Below are positions 23,274-33,645 of a stretch of DNA of 64,000 bases, piece by piece. Under the pieces are notes generated by a model. It was given only the letters and a program-made list of their open reading frames with translations. It searched no databases and was not told the DNA's origin. Source of the DNA: Gemmatimonadota bacterium (GTDB lineage Bacteria > Gemmatimonadota > Gemmatimonadetes > Longimicrobiales > Gaopeijiaceae). Every line of letters starts with the position of its first letter. Positions within the stretch are counted from its first letter, which is position 1. Where the stretch lies: positions 306,742 through 370,741 of the forward strand of contig JAJDUP010000026.1 of the NCBI GenBank assembly GCA_022826565.1, given 5' to 3'. The translations under genes were made by a program, and so were the position numbers.

Positions 23274-24249
23274 GGCGCCGCCCGGCGCGGGCCGGCCCGA
23301 GCTCCTCCGCGAGGCCAGGCGGGTCCTGCGGATGGAGGGCGCGGCGGTCGCGGCGTTGGCCGATCGCCTCGGGGACGACTTCGTGCGGGCGGTGGAGCTG
23401 GTCGCGACCTTCGAGGGGGCGGTGGTTCTCTCGGGGATCGGAAAGTCCGGGCTGATCGCGCGCAAGGTCGCCGCGACCCTTACCTCGACCGGGACCCCGG
23501 CGGTGTTCCTCCACCCCGTCGACGGGCTGCACGGCGACCTGGGGATCGTTGCCGAAGGTGCTGTCCTGATCGTCGTTTCCCGGAGCGGGCGCAGCGCGGA
23601 ACTGCGGGGGCTGCTCTCCTTTGCGCGGACCCGGCGGATGCCCGTGGTGGCGATCGCCGGCGACATGTCCTCGCCGCTGGCGCGCAGTGCCTCGGCGGCC
23701 CTCGACTGCGGCGTGGCGGCCGAAGCCTGTCCGCTGGACCTCGCCCCAACCGCCTCGACCACCGCGGCGCTGGCAATGGGAGACGCCCTCGCCGTCGCCC
23801 TGATGGGGCAGCGCGGCTTCGATGCCGCCGACTTCGCCAGGATCCACCCGGGCGGCGCGCTCGGCAGGCGCCTCACGCTTCGCGTCAGCGACGTCATGAT
23901 CACCGACGACTACCCGGCCGCGGCCCCCGGCGCGACCGTCCGCGACATCATCATCCCGCTTGCCAGGATGCGCGGCACGGTCCCCGTCATCGACGACGAC
24001 AACGCTCTGATCGGCGTGGTCACCGCCGGCGATCTCGCGAGACTGATGGAACGGACCGAGGATTTCCTGCATCTGCCCGTCTCGCACTTCATGACCCGCT
24101 CGCCGAGGATCGCCCATCCCGACGAGCTCGGCGCCACCGCGGTCCGCCGCATGGAGGACCACGGGGTGATGGCGCTGCCGGTCGTGAGCCGGGGCGGGCT
24201 GACCGGTATCGTTCACCTTCACGACCTGCTGCGCGCCGGAGTGCTCTGA
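23245..24249 (+). CDS. kdsD: arabinose-5-phosphate isomerase (SIS + CBS domains)
   Basis: VLSGIGKSGLIARKVAATLTSTGTPAVFLHPVDGLHGDLG; C-terminal CBS pair. Confidence 0.93.
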   Translation: MSTVASAAVEAPPGAGRPELLREARRVLRMEGAAVAALADRLGDDFVRAVELVATFEGAVVLSGIGKSGLIARKVAATLTSTGTPAVFLHPVDGLHGDLGIVAEGAVLIVVSRSGRSAELRGLLSFARTRRMPVVAIAGDMSSPLARSASAALDCGVAAEACPLDLAPTASTTAALAMGDALAVALMGQRGFDAADFARIHPGGALGRRLTLRVSDVMITDDYPAAAPGATVRDIIIPLARMRGTVPVIDDDNALIGVVTAGDLARLMERTEDFLHLPVSHFMTRSPRIAHPDELGATAVRRMEDHGVMALPVVSRGGLTGIVHLHDLLRAGVL

Positions 24250-24794
24250 TGAGAAGCCGACCGACCCTTCACAGCTTCGCCACCCTCTCGCTGGCACTCG
24301 CGGCCGGGGCCTGTTCGGCCGAATCGGAGGAGGGACCCGCGACCGAACTCGAAGCCGTCAACGCCGACGAGATCGTCTACGGCGTGTCGCGCAGGATGAC
24401 CCGCGAGGGCGTGCAGGAAGCGCTCCTCATGGCCGACAGCATGTTCCTTTGGCGTGACTCGTCGCATGCCCAGGTGATCGGGCTGACGCTCATCGTCTTC
24501 GACGAGCAGGGCAGGCGCCGCGCGAACATCACCGCCGACCAGGGCCGGCTGAGCAATGTGGGCAACGAGCTCACCGCCAGCGGCAGCGCTGTCCTGCGAA
24601 TCCCGACAACCGGCCAGGAAATCCGCACCGGAGAACTCCACTTCGCACCGGAGGCGGACCGCATCTGGTCCGACGTGCCGGTCGAGATATACGAAGGCGG
24701 CTGCGTGTTCGACGGAGACCGCTTCCAGGCGGACATGTCGTTCGACGCGGTGAGGATCTGGGGTGAGAGCGCGGGGAGATGCGGCGAGCAATGA
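24249..24794 (+). CDS. lptC: LPS export protein LptC-like (lipoprotein-type N-terminus)
   Basis: Signal/lipobox AAGACSAES; NITADQGRLSNVGNELTASGSAVL repeat; between kdsD and lptA-like. Confidence 0.8.
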   Translation: MRSRPTLHSFATLSLALAAGACSAESEEGPATELEAVNADEIVYGVSRRMTREGVQEALLMADSMFLWRDSSHAQVIGLTLIVFDEQGRRRANITADQGRLSNVGNELTASGSAVLRIPTTGQEIRTGELHFAPEADRIWSDVPVEIYEGGCVFDGDRFQADMSFDAVRIWGESAGRCGEQ

Positions 24795-27133
24795 GAGGCG
24801 CGCGCGCCACCGGTGTTCTCGCGGTGCAGGGGTTCGGGGTGATGAGTGCGGCGCTCCTCGTTCCGGCCGCTGCGTCGGCCCAGAGCGGCGACTGCGAACT
24901 CGCCAGGGTGGGAGGGGTCACCTACCGGGCACGGTTCGACTCCGTCAGCTTCGTCTACCATGCCAGCGGCGGTGTCGACTACCGCTGCTCGGACGGCATG
25001 CGCATCCTCGCCGATTCGGCCGTCGTCTTCGAATCGAACGAACAGGTGCAACTCTTCGGCCGCGTGCACATCGAGGACGCGGACACGGAGCTGGACGCCG
25101 ACACGGCCTACTACTTCGGCGGGCTGCAGCAATTGAACGCCTGGTCGAACGTGACTGTGACCGACCGCCAGAGCGGTGCGATCATCACGGGGTACCGCGT
25201 TTCGATCGACCGGGCCACCGAGGTCCGCCCGATGGACCGAATGGTCGTCTATGAAGGCAACCCGCACGCCACCGTATTCCCGGTGCTGCGTGCCGAGGTG
25301 GTGGACACTGCGCAGGTGGCGGACAGTGTGGAGGTGGCGGACAGTACGGAGGCGGCGGACAGCGTGGAGGCGGCGGACAGCGTGGAGGCGGCGGACAGCG
25401 TGGAGGTGGCGGACAGCGTGGAGGTGGCGGACAGCGTGGAGGTGGCGGACAGCGTGGAGGTGGCGGACAGCGCCGAGGCGCAGGTCAGTGCACCGGCGAA
25501 CGACTCGACTGAGGCACAGCCTGACGAGCCATCCGCGGACACTACCGCCGAGGCCGAAGCACCGGGGCCGACCGAGCCACCCGAGCTCCCGCAGGACACG
25601 GTCGCCGCCGGGGATACGCTGGCCGCCGAGGACACCGGGACCGTCGAAGACACCGAGATTGTCGAGGACATCGATGCTGCCGCCGACACCGTCGTCGCCG
25701 ATGCGGAGCCGATCCGCCTTCCACCCTACGAGATCGATGCCGAACAGTTCGTTCTGGAGGGCAGCCGATACTTCCGTGCGATGAGAAACGTGAGCGTGGA
25801 GCGGGATTCCCTGTTGGCGCAGGGCGATTCGCTCGATTACGACCAGGAAGCCGGCGCGATGTCGATCTTCGGCGACGCGCGGGTCGAAGGGCAGAGCTAC
25901 CTGCTGACGGCAAGCACGATATCGGTGACGCCTACCTCGGGGCTCCGGGAGGAACTCCTGGCCAGAAGGGACGCGAGGCTTTCGGGGCAGGATGTGGACA
26001 TGGCCGCGCCCGCCATCCGCATGTTCCTCGAATCCGGGCAGGTCAACCGGCTCGTCGCGATCGGCGAGATTCCGCCGCTTCCCGGGGAGCCGCGGACCGT
26101 CGACACCGAGGGGCTCTCGGCCGGGGATGCGGCGCGGGTGCTGGCCCTCGCCGAACGGGCGGTCGAGGAGGCCGACTCAGCCGCTGCCGACTCGCTCTTC
26201 CGGCCTTCGGTGAGGGCCGACCAGTTCAGCCTGATCGGGGACTCCATCGACGTGTTGTCGCCGGGACAGGTGCTGGACCTGGTCACCGCGGTGGGAGCCG
26301 CGCGGGCGGAGGGTCTGGCCGATGACACGCTCGAGGCTGCAGGGCTCCCGGAAATCGCCCGGCGGGACTGGATGGAGGGGGATACGGTGATCGCCGACTT
26401 TTCGACCGGCGAGCCCGCGGACAGTTCGCAGAACGCACCTGCGGATAGTGCTCAAGATACACAAGCGGACAGTGCACAGATTACACAAAATACACAATTT
26501 ACACAAACCGATACATCGGAGGCTCCGGGAATGGACGCGTCGGCCGAGGTTCCCGACTCGGCGCGGCGTTCCCGGCTGGAGACCATCACGGCGGTCGGCA
26601 CGGCCCGCAGCCTCTACAGAATGATCGATCCGGACACAGCACAGGCCGGGGCCGACACCGTCCCTGCCGATCCGGATGCGCTTCAGGCCGAACCAGCCGA
26701 CCCGAACCGGCAGCCGGACGCCAGCGATCCCGCACCCTCCGATTCGGCCGCGGCCTCCGCCGGCTCCGACACCATCGCGGCCGACCAGCCCGCGCGCCCT
26801 GCGCTGCACTGGGTCGAGGGCAAGAAGATCATCGTCCACCTGGTGGGGCGCGAGGTGGTCAGCATGGATGTGGAGGGCCAAACGGTGGGGTATCACCTGG
26901 AGCCGCGTCCACCCGGAGATCCCGCCGACTCGACCGCCGTGGATTCGGCGACCGTCGCCCCCGACTCGGCCGTCGCCGATTCGACGACCGCTCCGGCTGA
27001 TTCCGCCACCGCGAATCCGGACACCATCACCACGAATCCGGACACCGCCGCCGCCCCTCCTTCGGCCGTGACCCCGACGGGTCAGCCCAACACCCGTCGA
27101 CGCACGCCAACCGGAAAGGAACGTCGCAAGTGA
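24779..27133 (+). CDS. LptA/OstA-like LPS transport protein with long low-complexity Ala/Asp/Ser/Glu-rich insertion
   Basis: OstA-like [48 protein letters not shown]; position lptC-[this]-lptB; internal hexapeptide repeats. Confidence 0.75.
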   Translation: MRRAMRGARATGVLAVQGFGVMSAALLVPAAASAQSGDCELARVGGVTYRARFDSVSFVYHASGGVDYRCSDGMRILADSAVVFESNEQVQLFGRVHIEDADTELDADTAYYFGGLQQLNAWSNVTVTDRQSGAIITGYRVSIDRATEVRPMDRMVVYEGNPHATVFPVLRAEVVDTAQVADSVEVADSTEAADSVEAADSVEAADSVEVADSVEVADSVEVADSVEVADSAEAQVSAPANDSTEAQPDEPSADTTAEAEAPGPTEPPELPQDTVAAGDTLAAEDTGTVEDTEIVEDIDAAADTVVADAEPIRLPPYEIDAEQFVLEGSRYFRAMRNVSVERDSLLAQGDSLDYDQEAGAMSIFGDARVEGQSYLLTASTISVTPTSGLREELLARRDARLSGQDVDMAAPAIRMFLESGQVNRLVAIGEIPPLPGEPRTVDTEGLSAGDAARVLALAERAVEEADSAAADSLFRPSVRADQFSLIGDSIDVLSPGQVLDLVTAVGAARAEGLADDTLEAAGLPEIARRDWMEGDTVIADFSTGEPADSSQNAPADSAQDTQADSAQITQNTQFTQTDTSEAPGMDASAEVPDSARRSRLETITAVGTARSLYRMIDPDTAQAGADTVPADPDALQAEPADPNRQPDASDPAPSDSAAASAGSDTIAADQPARPALHWVEGKKIIVHLVGREVVSMDVEGQTVGYHLEPRPPGDPADSTAVDSATVAPDSAVADSTTAPADSATANPDTITTNPDTAAAPPSAVTPTGQPNTRRRTPTGKERRK
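25313..25474 (+). repeat. In-frame 18-bp tandem repeat, 9 units, encoding (E/Q)(V/A)ADS(V/T/A)
   Basis: Repeated gaggtggcggacagcgtg; protein [54 protein letters not shown]. Confidence 0.95.
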
Positions 27134-27939
27134 CAGATGAGCTTTTGCTCGCCCCGGATCCCGGGACGAGCGCCGCCGTGCAGGCCTCGACGCTCAGGGG
27201 CGCAAACCTCACGAAGATCTACCGGAAGAGGGCCGTCGTAGCCAACGTCGACATCGAGGTCCGCCAGGGGGAGATCGTCGGCCTGCTGGGTCCGAACGGG
27301 GCGGGCAAGACGACCACCTTCTACATGCTGGTCGGATTGATCGCGGCGGACGGGGGCAGGGTCTACCTGGACGACGCCAGGCTCACGGGAGTGCCGATGT
27401 ACAAGCGCGCCAGGATGGGCGTCGGCTACCTGGCCCAGGAACCCTCCGTCTTTCGCCGGCTCACGGTCGCGCAGAACATCCTGGCGATCCTGGAGACGCT
27501 GGACCTCAGCCGCCAGGAGCGGGCCGAAAGGCTGGAGGAGCTGCTCGGCGAGCTCTCGATCGGCCACCTCCGCAACGCCAAGGCGTTCTCCCTGTCCGGG
27601 GGCGAGCGGCGCCGTCTCGAGATCACCCGCGCGCTCGTCCAGCGGCCCAAGTTCATGCTCCTCGACGAGCCCTTCGCCGGCATCGACCCGATCGCGCTGC
27701 ACGACATCCAGGAGATCGTCGCGCAGCTCAAGACCCGGGACATCGGCGTCATCATCTCCGATCACAACGTGGAGCAGACGCTGGAGATCGTGGACCGGGC
27801 GTACATCATGTACGAGGGTCACATCCGCGTTCACGGCACGGTCTCCGAACTGGTCTGGAACGACGAAGTCGCCGACCTCTACCTGGGCCCGACGCTGACG
27901 GCGCGCATGCGTTCGCGCTTTCCCGAGCCCGTGAGCTGA
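27130..27939 (+). CDS. lptB: LPS export ABC transporter ATP-binding protein
   Basis: [20 protein letters not shown]...[17 protein letters not shown]...[14 protein letters not shown]. Confidence 0.95.
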   Translation: MTDELLLAPDPGTSAAVQASTLRGANLTKIYRKRAVVANVDIEVRQGEIVGLLGPNGAGKTTTFYMLVGLIAADGGRVYLDDARLTGVPMYKRARMGVGYLAQEPSVFRRLTVAQNILAILETLDLSRQERAERLEELLGELSIGHLRNAKAFSLSGGERRRLEITRALVQRPKFMLLDEPFAGIDPIALHDIQEIVAQLKTRDIGVIISDHNVEQTLEIVDRAYIMYEGHIRVHGTVSELVWNDEVADLYLGPTLTARMRSRFPEPVS

Positions 27940-27946
27940 TGCCGTC

Positions 27947-29458
27947 GTGAGCAGGCTGAAGACGGGGCTGTACCAGGGGGCCGACCTGCGGCAGGAACTG
28001 AGGGTCAACCCGCGCCTCTATCAGGCGATGGACCTGCTGTACATGCCGCTGCTCGACCTGCAGACCAAGCTGGAGCAGGAGCTCTCCGAGAATCCGTTCC
28101 TGGAGCTGTCGGAGCCCGACAGCGACGACGAGTTCGAGGTGGACGAGGAGAGCCTGGACGAACCCGACGAACCCGACGACGAGGTCGACTGGGACGAGGT
28201 GCTGCTCGACGGATTCGACGTCGGGGGCGCGCGCGAGCGCTACGAGCCGCGCGAGTATTTCGAGGCGCCCGTGGTGGGGACGCGGCACCTCCACGACTAC
28301 CTCACCGACCAGCTCGGACTCCTCCACCTCGGGGACCGCCAGCTCTGGATCGCCGACGAGATCGTCGGCAACATCGACGACGACGGGTCCCTGTCCTGTT
28401 CGCTGCAGGACGTGGCGGACGGGCTGAACGCGACCGCCGACGCCACCCGCGACAAAACGTTCGAGCGCGCGCGCGGCATCGAGGACGACAAGGCCCGCGA
28501 GGCCGAGTTGGAGGAGCTGGCCGCGTTCTTTGCGCCCCATACCCCCGAAGAGGTCGAGGAGGTGCTGCGGATCGTGCAGACGCTCGACCCGCCCGGGGTC
28601 GCCGCCCGCACCCTGCGCGAGTGCCTCGAACTGCAGCTCCGGCGGGATGACAAGGAGGACACGCTGGCTTTCACGATTGTCCGGGAGCACTTCGACGCGC
28701 TCATCAATCACCGCTGGACCGAGATCGCGCGCGCGCTCGAGATCCCTCCCCGCGAGGTCCAGGACGCCGCCGACGAGATCGCCACCCTGGATCCCAGGCC
28801 CGGCAAGCAGTACTCCTCCGACCCCGATCACTACGTCATCCCGGATCTCATCGTCGACAGGGTAGGGGGGGAGTACATGGTGTTCGTGAACGATACCGGA
28901 CTGCCGCGGTTGCGGCTGGCGAAGGCGTACCGCGAGGTGGCGGCCGACAGGTCGAAGTTCCAGGGGTCGAACAAGGAATTCATCTCGAACAAGCTGAACG
29001 CGGCCAACTGGCTGATTCAGGTCATCGAGCAGCGGCGCCAGACGATGCTGAACGTCATGCGCTTCATCGTCGACCGGCAGCAGGGCTTCTTCGAGAAGGG
29101 GGTGCAGCACCTGAAGCCGCTGACGCTGAGGGAGGTCGCCGACCACATCGGGATGGCCGAATCGACGGTCTCGCGGGTGACCAACGAGAAGTACGTCCAG
29201 TCGCCCACCGGCGTGTACCCGCTCAAGTTCTTCTTCTCCGGCGGTCTGCCGACCGCGACCGGCCGCGAGGTGTCCACCAGGGGCGTGCAGGCGAGGGTCA
29301 AGAGCCTGGTGGACAGCGAGGACTCGAAGCGCCCTCTTACCGATCAGGCTATCGTCAACCTGTTGAAGAGCGAGGGCGTCAAGATCGCCAGACGCACAGT
29401 GGCCAAATACCGCGACCAGCTGGGAATCCTGCCGGCGCGCATGAGAAAGCGGATCTGA
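27947..29458 (+). CDS. rpoN: RNA polymerase sigma-54 factor
   Basis: YQAMDLLYMPLLDLQTKLEQELSENPFLEL...; RpoN box-like ARRTVAKYRDQLGILPARMRKRI. Confidence 0.95.
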   Translation: MSRLKTGLYQGADLRQELRVNPRLYQAMDLLYMPLLDLQTKLEQELSENPFLELSEPDSDDEFEVDEESLDEPDEPDDEVDWDEVLLDGFDVGGARERYEPREYFEAPVVGTRHLHDYLTDQLGLLHLGDRQLWIADEIVGNIDDDGSLSCSLQDVADGLNATADATRDKTFERARGIEDDKAREAELEELAAFFAPHTPEEVEEVLRIVQTLDPPGVAARTLRECLELQLRRDDKEDTLAFTIVREHFDALINHRWTEIARALEIPPREVQDAADEIATLDPRPGKQYSSDPDHYVIPDLIVDRVGGEYMVFVNDTGLPRLRLAKAYREVAADRSKFQGSNKEFISNKLNAANWLIQVIEQRRQTMLNVMRFIVDRQQGFFEKGVQHLKPLTLREVADHIGMAESTVSRVTNEKYVQSPTGVYPLKFFFSGGLPTATGREVSTRGVQARVKSLVDSEDSKRPLTDQAIVNLLKSEGVKIARRTVAKYRDQLGILPARMRKRI

Positions 29459-29484
29459 CCGAGTGAGCGGATCTGACCGAGTGA
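29449..29484 (+). repeat. Perfect 18-bp tandem duplication spanning rpoN stop / next gene start
   Basis: gcggatctgaccgagtga repeated exactly twice at 29449-29466 and 29467-29484. Confidence 0.97.
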
Positions 29485-30437
29485 AGACGACCGCGCGTGT
29501 CGACTTCGCCCTGGTGGTGCCGGCGTTCAACGAGGCGCCGAACATTCCGCACCTCATCCCCGAGCTGCGGGCCGCCTTCGAGGAGTTCGGACTGACCGGC
29601 GAGGTCGTCCTGGTCGACGACGGTTCGACCGACCGCACCGCCGAGCTGGCCGAGGCCGAGGGCGCCGGATGGGACCGCCTCAAGGTGGTGCGCCACCGGG
29701 TCAACCTCGGCAAGACCGAGGCGCTCCTGACCGGCGCCGAAGCCACCGGCCGGAGGTACATCGTCCTCTTCGATGCGGATCTTCAGCATCTCCCGGCCGA
29801 GATTCCGCGCTTCCTGGACAAGCTCGACGAGGGATGGGACATCGTCACCGGACGCAAGGTCGGGCGGTACGACAAGCGCGCCGTCTCCTCGATCTACAAC
29901 GCGCTGAGCCGCCGCATCTTCGACGTGCCGGTCAGCGACCTCAACTCGATGAAGGCCTTCCGCGCCGATGTGCTGAAGGCCGTGCGGCTGCGGCACGACT
30001 GGCACCGCTTCTTCGTGGTCCTCGCGCACCGGAAGGGCTTCAGCGCCACCGAGATCGACATCGAGCTGCACCCGCGCCGCGCGGGCGAGGCCAAGTATTC
30101 GGGGAAGAGCCGGATCGTCGGCGGCGTGCTGGACCTGGTGGCCGTGTGGTTCCACTTGCGCTTCTCCCGCAAGCCGATGGTGGCGTTCGGGCTGCCGGGG
30201 CTGTTCCTGATGGGGGTGGGCGTGCTGACGGGGCTGATCGCGCTCTACCTGCGCTACGTCATGGGGCTGGGGTTCCGGCCGCTCCTGTACCTGGTGATAC
30301 TGCTGGTGACGGTGGGGGTGCTCTGCTTTGCGGCGGGTTTCCTGGGGGAGATGATCGCGTCGGTCCACGACGAGCTCGACGCCGCGCGGCGGGAACGCAG
30401 CCCCGGGGAACGTGGAAGCGGGGCGGGGGAGGAGTAG
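29463..30437 (+). CDS. family 2 glycosyltransferase (dolichol-phosphate-sugar synthase-like) with C-terminal TM segments
   Basis: DFALVVPAFNEAPNIPHLIPEL...VDDGSTDRTAELAE...FDADLQHLPAEIPRFL. Confidence 0.88.
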   Translation: MSGSDRVKTTARVDFALVVPAFNEAPNIPHLIPELRAAFEEFGLTGEVVLVDDGSTDRTAELAEAEGAGWDRLKVVRHRVNLGKTEALLTGAEATGRRYIVLFDADLQHLPAEIPRFLDKLDEGWDIVTGRKVGRYDKRAVSSIYNALSRRIFDVPVSDLNSMKAFRADVLKAVRLRHDWHRFFVVLAHRKGFSATEIDIELHPRRAGEAKYSGKSRIVGGVLDLVAVWFHLRFSRKPMVAFGLPGLFLMGVGVLTGLIALYLRYVMGLGFRPLLYLVILLVTVGVLCFAAGFLGEMIASVHDELDAARRERSPGERGSGAGEE

Positions 30438-31620
30438 CTTGGCCCGCTCCCCAGCCGTGGCCGGGAAGACCGCGCCCCCCCACCCGCGCATCCTCTCGGT
30501 GATCGGCACGCGCCCCGAGGCGATCAAGATGGCGCCGGTCATCCGCGCCCTGCACGCCCGCGGCGGCTGTGCCCACCGGCTCGCCCTCACCGGCCAGCAC
30601 ACCGAGATGGTCGACCAGGTGCTCGGCGTCTTCGACCTCGAGGCCGACTACGATCTCGACCTGATGAAGCCCGGCCAGACCCTCTACGACGTCGGCCGCG
30701 CCTGCATGGACGGCCTGCGCGAGGTCGCCGAGGACTTCCGCCCCGACGTGACGATCGTGCAGGGCGACACGGCGACCGTGTTCTTCGCGGGCGTGGTCAC
30801 CTTCTTTCAGCAGGGCAGGCTGGCGCACGTCGAGGCCGGGCTGCGCAGCCGCGAAAAGTGGTCGCCCTTCCCGGAGGAGATGCTCCGCAGGATGACCGAC
30901 ACCGTCTCCGATTTCTGCTTCGCGCCCACCTCCGAGGCGGCGGCCAACCTGGCCGCGGAGGGGATAGAAGCCGAGCGGATCTTCGTGACCGGGAACACGG
31001 TGGTGGACGCGCTCCACCGGATGCGGAGCCGCGTGCCCGACATCCGCGACACCACCGCCGCCGCGCTGGCGGCCGGGGCGCGTCGCCTGGTCCTGCTGAC
31101 GGCCCACCGCCGGGAGTCCTTCGGCGGGCCGCTGGAGCGGGTCTTCGGCGCCGTGGCCGCGCTGGCCGAACGGTTCGAAGACATCGACATCCTCTATCCC
31201 GTCCACCCGAATCCCCGCGTGAAGGGGCCGGCCCACCGGATTCTGGGCGGTCGCCCCCGCGTTCACCTCATCGATCCCCTCGACTACGGGGACCTCGTGG
31301 CGGTGCTGGAACGCGCGAGCCTGGTGCTCACCGACTCGGGCGGGATCCAGGAGGAAGCGCCGGCCTTCGGCGTCCACACGCTCGTTCTCAGGGAGGTGAC
31401 GGAACGGCCGGAAGGTGTGCGGGCCGGGGCGGCCACGCTGGTCGGCACCGACCCCGAGCTGGTCCTCACGGAGGCATCGCAGCACCTTGCCGGCCGGCGC
31501 CCGGCCTGCCCGGCCGGGAATCCGTACGGCGATGGCCGCGCGGGGGAGCGCATCGCCGACATCCTCCTTGCCGAGCTCACGGGAGTCCCCCGCGCGCTCA
31601 CGGACTGGAGTGCGCCATGA
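30412..31620 (+). CDS. wecB: UDP-N-acetylglucosamine 2-epimerase (non-hydrolysing)
   Basis: RILSVIGTRPEAIKMAPVIRAL...GQHTEMVDQVL...VQGDTATVFF...LTDSGGIQEEAPAFG. True start may be the TTG near 30439. Confidence 0.93.
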   Translation: MEAGRGRSSLARSPAVAGKTAPPHPRILSVIGTRPEAIKMAPVIRALHARGGCAHRLALTGQHTEMVDQVLGVFDLEADYDLDLMKPGQTLYDVGRACMDGLREVAEDFRPDVTIVQGDTATVFFAGVVTFFQQGRLAHVEAGLRSREKWSPFPEEMLRRMTDTVSDFCFAPTSEAAANLAAEGIEAERIFVTGNTVVDALHRMRSRVPDIRDTTAAALAAGARRLVLLTAHRRESFGGPLERVFGAVAALAERFEDIDILYPVHPNPRVKGPAHRILGGRPRVHLIDPLDYGDLVAVLERASLVLTDSGGIQEEAPAFGVHTLVLREVTERPEGVRAGAATLVGTDPELVLTEASQHLAGRRPACPAGNPYGDGRAGERIADILLAELTGVPRALTDWSAP

Positions 31621-32720
31621 AGATCGTCGTCCACTGCGTGTACTTCCCGCCCGAAGTGGGAGGGCTGGAGAGCCACGTACACTACCTGTGCCGCGGCCTG
31701 GCGGCTCGGGGCCACGAAGTCGCCGTGGTGACCTCGCTGTCCCGGCCGGGGCTGGCCAGGCACGAGGTGGTGGACGGAATCGGGGTCCACCGCACACCGC
31801 TCCCGGCGCGCAACGCCCTGGGCTGGTTTGCGCACGCGGCCGGCTCGACGGGGCGGACCCGGGCTCTCGTGGCCGGGGCGGACATCGTGCATGCGCAGGC
31901 GTTTCCGTCGCTCCTCCCCTGCGCCCTGGCCCTCGCCGGATCGAGCACGCCGCTGGTGTGCACGCTGCACACGTCCCATTTTCTGCGGCTGGCGGCCAAT
32001 CGGGCGGTGGCGCCCGCGCTTGGCAAGCTGGTTGAGATGAGCGACCATAACTTTGCTGCCAGCAAGGAGATCGCCGATGTCGGGGAAGGCCTGGGTTCGT
32101 CCATTTCGGTGGAGGTGCTGGTCAACGGGGTCGACACCGGGATCTTCGGGCCGGTCGAAGGCTCGCTGCCGCCCCGGGATGGCAGGCGCCGGCTCATCGT
32201 GCCGCGCCGGCTCTTCCCGAAAAACGGCGTCGAGTACTTCGTGCGGGCGATGCCGATGATCGTGGAAGGCGCGGATGTGGACGCCGTCGTAATCGGCGAC
32301 GGTCCCGAGCGGGGCAGGCTCGAGGCCCTGGCCGCGGAACTCGGGGTGGCCGGCCGGATCGACTTTCTCGGCGCTCGGCCGCACGCGGACATGCCCCGAC
32401 TGATCTGCTCCGGAGAGCTGGCGGTGTTTCCGTCGCTGGTCGAGGCGACCTCCGTCGCGGCGCTGGAGTGCATGGCCTGCGGGGTGCCCGTGGCGGCGTC
32501 GGCTGTCGGCGGGTTGCCCGAGATCGTGGACGAAACCGTAGGGGGACTCTTCCCCCCGGGGGATCCCGTTACCCTGGCCGCAAAGGTATTGGAACTGCTG
32601 GCAGATTCGGATCTGAGTGTACGGGGCGCCACCGGGCGAGCCATGGTGGTGGGGCAGTGGAGCAACGAACGTCTCGTGGACCGGCATGAGGAGGTTTACG
32701 GAGCGTTGCTGGGTCAATAG
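31617..32720 (+). CDS. glycosyltransferase family 4 protein
   Basis: MKIVVHCVYFPPEVGGLESHVHYLCRGLAARGHEVAVVTS...; VFPSLVEATSVAALECMACGVPVAAS. Confidence 0.92.
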   Translation: MKIVVHCVYFPPEVGGLESHVHYLCRGLAARGHEVAVVTSLSRPGLARHEVVDGIGVHRTPLPARNALGWFAHAAGSTGRTRALVAGADIVHAQAFPSLLPCALALAGSSTPLVCTLHTSHFLRLAANRAVAPALGKLVEMSDHNFAASKEIADVGEGLGSSISVEVLVNGVDTGIFGPVEGSLPPRDGRRRLIVPRRLFPKNGVEYFVRAMPMIVEGADVDAVVIGDGPERGRLEALAAELGVAGRIDFLGARPHADMPRLICSGELAVFPSLVEATSVAALECMACGVPVAASAVGGLPEIVDETVGGLFPPGDPVTLAAKVLELLADSDLSVRGATGRAMVVGQWSNERLVDRHEEVYGALLGQ

Positions 32721-32761
32721 TAATGTTTACATTGCATTATGTAAAGCAAACATTACTTTTT
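32719..32761 (+). terminator. Intrinsic terminator, AT-rich
   Basis: AGTAATGTTT (32719-32728) / AAACATTACT (32748-32757), 10-bp stem followed by a T run; nested TTTACAT/ATGTAAA. Confidence 0.75.
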
Positions 32762-32802
32762 CTTCCCATGCGGGCGGACAACGCCGGATCAGGGTGCCCT
32801 TG

Positions 32803-33513
32803 ATGGACGAGAGGATCGACAAGGCCTACTACGACGAGTCGAACTATTTCGACCTCGAGGGCGGAATCCATCTGCACGATTTCGACAGCCCCTTTCAGCG
32901 ATACCGGGTCAGGAAGGTGCTCGAGCTCCTGGCGCCGCAGCCCTCGGACCGGGTGCTCGACCTGGGCTGCGGGTGGGGATCGATCAGCTTCGCGCTGGGC
33001 TCCATCGCGCGTGAAGTCATCGGACTCGACTTCTCCGAGCGGGCGGTCGCCAGTTGCGACCGGCGCCTGAGGACCTTCGGCTTCGCCAATGTGCACTTCC
33101 GCGTCGCCGACGCGCGCGAGACCGGTCTCGGCGCGGCCTCCTTCGACGCGGTCGTGGCGGCCGATCTCTTCGAGCATCTCTATCCCGACGATTCCCGCGA
33201 AGTGGCCGCGGAGGCCTTCCGGGTGCTGAAGCCGGGGGGACGCTTCGCGGTGTGGACGCCGTGCCGCAGTCACATCCTCGAAGTCCTCAAGAACAACGAC
33301 ATCATCCTGAAGCGCGACATCACCCATGTCGATTACAAGTCGATGCGGAGGATGAGGGAGATCCTGACCGGCGCGGGGTTCCGGATCGAACGCGCGCGCT
33401 ACACCGAGTCGCATTTGCCCGCCCTGAGGGTCCTGGAACGGCTGATGCTGGGGTGGATGCCCCTGCTGAGGCGCAGGATCGCGGTCCTGGCGGTAAAGCC
33501 GGGGGAGGTGTGA
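32803..33513 (+). CDS. class I SAM-dependent methyltransferase
   Basis: VLDLGCGWGSISFALGSIAREVIGLDFSERAV...FDAVVAADLFEHL. Confidence 0.88.
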   Translation: MDERIDKAYYDESNYFDLEGGIHLHDFDSPFQRYRVRKVLELLAPQPSDRVLDLGCGWGSISFALGSIAREVIGLDFSERAVASCDRRLRTFGFANVHFRVADARETGLGAASFDAVVAADLFEHLYPDDSREVAAEAFRVLKPGGRFAVWTPCRSHILEVLKNNDIILKRDITHVDYKSMRRMREILTGAGFRIERARYTESHLPALRVLERLMLGWMPLLRRRIAVLAVKPGEV

Positions 33514-33645
33514 GATGGGTGCCTGGGCCGTTGCGTTTCTTGATGGTCGCGGCAACTGCGGTTTACCGTTGATTGCCCGACCTCGGGAGAACGCGCCGAG
33601 CCTCACCCGCAGGTCCTCCGGATCGCCACCAGGGAAGCCCCGCCG

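Noticed and set aside
25313-25474. CRISPR array
   Set aside because: Repeats are directly contiguous 18-mers without spacers and maintain a coding frame.
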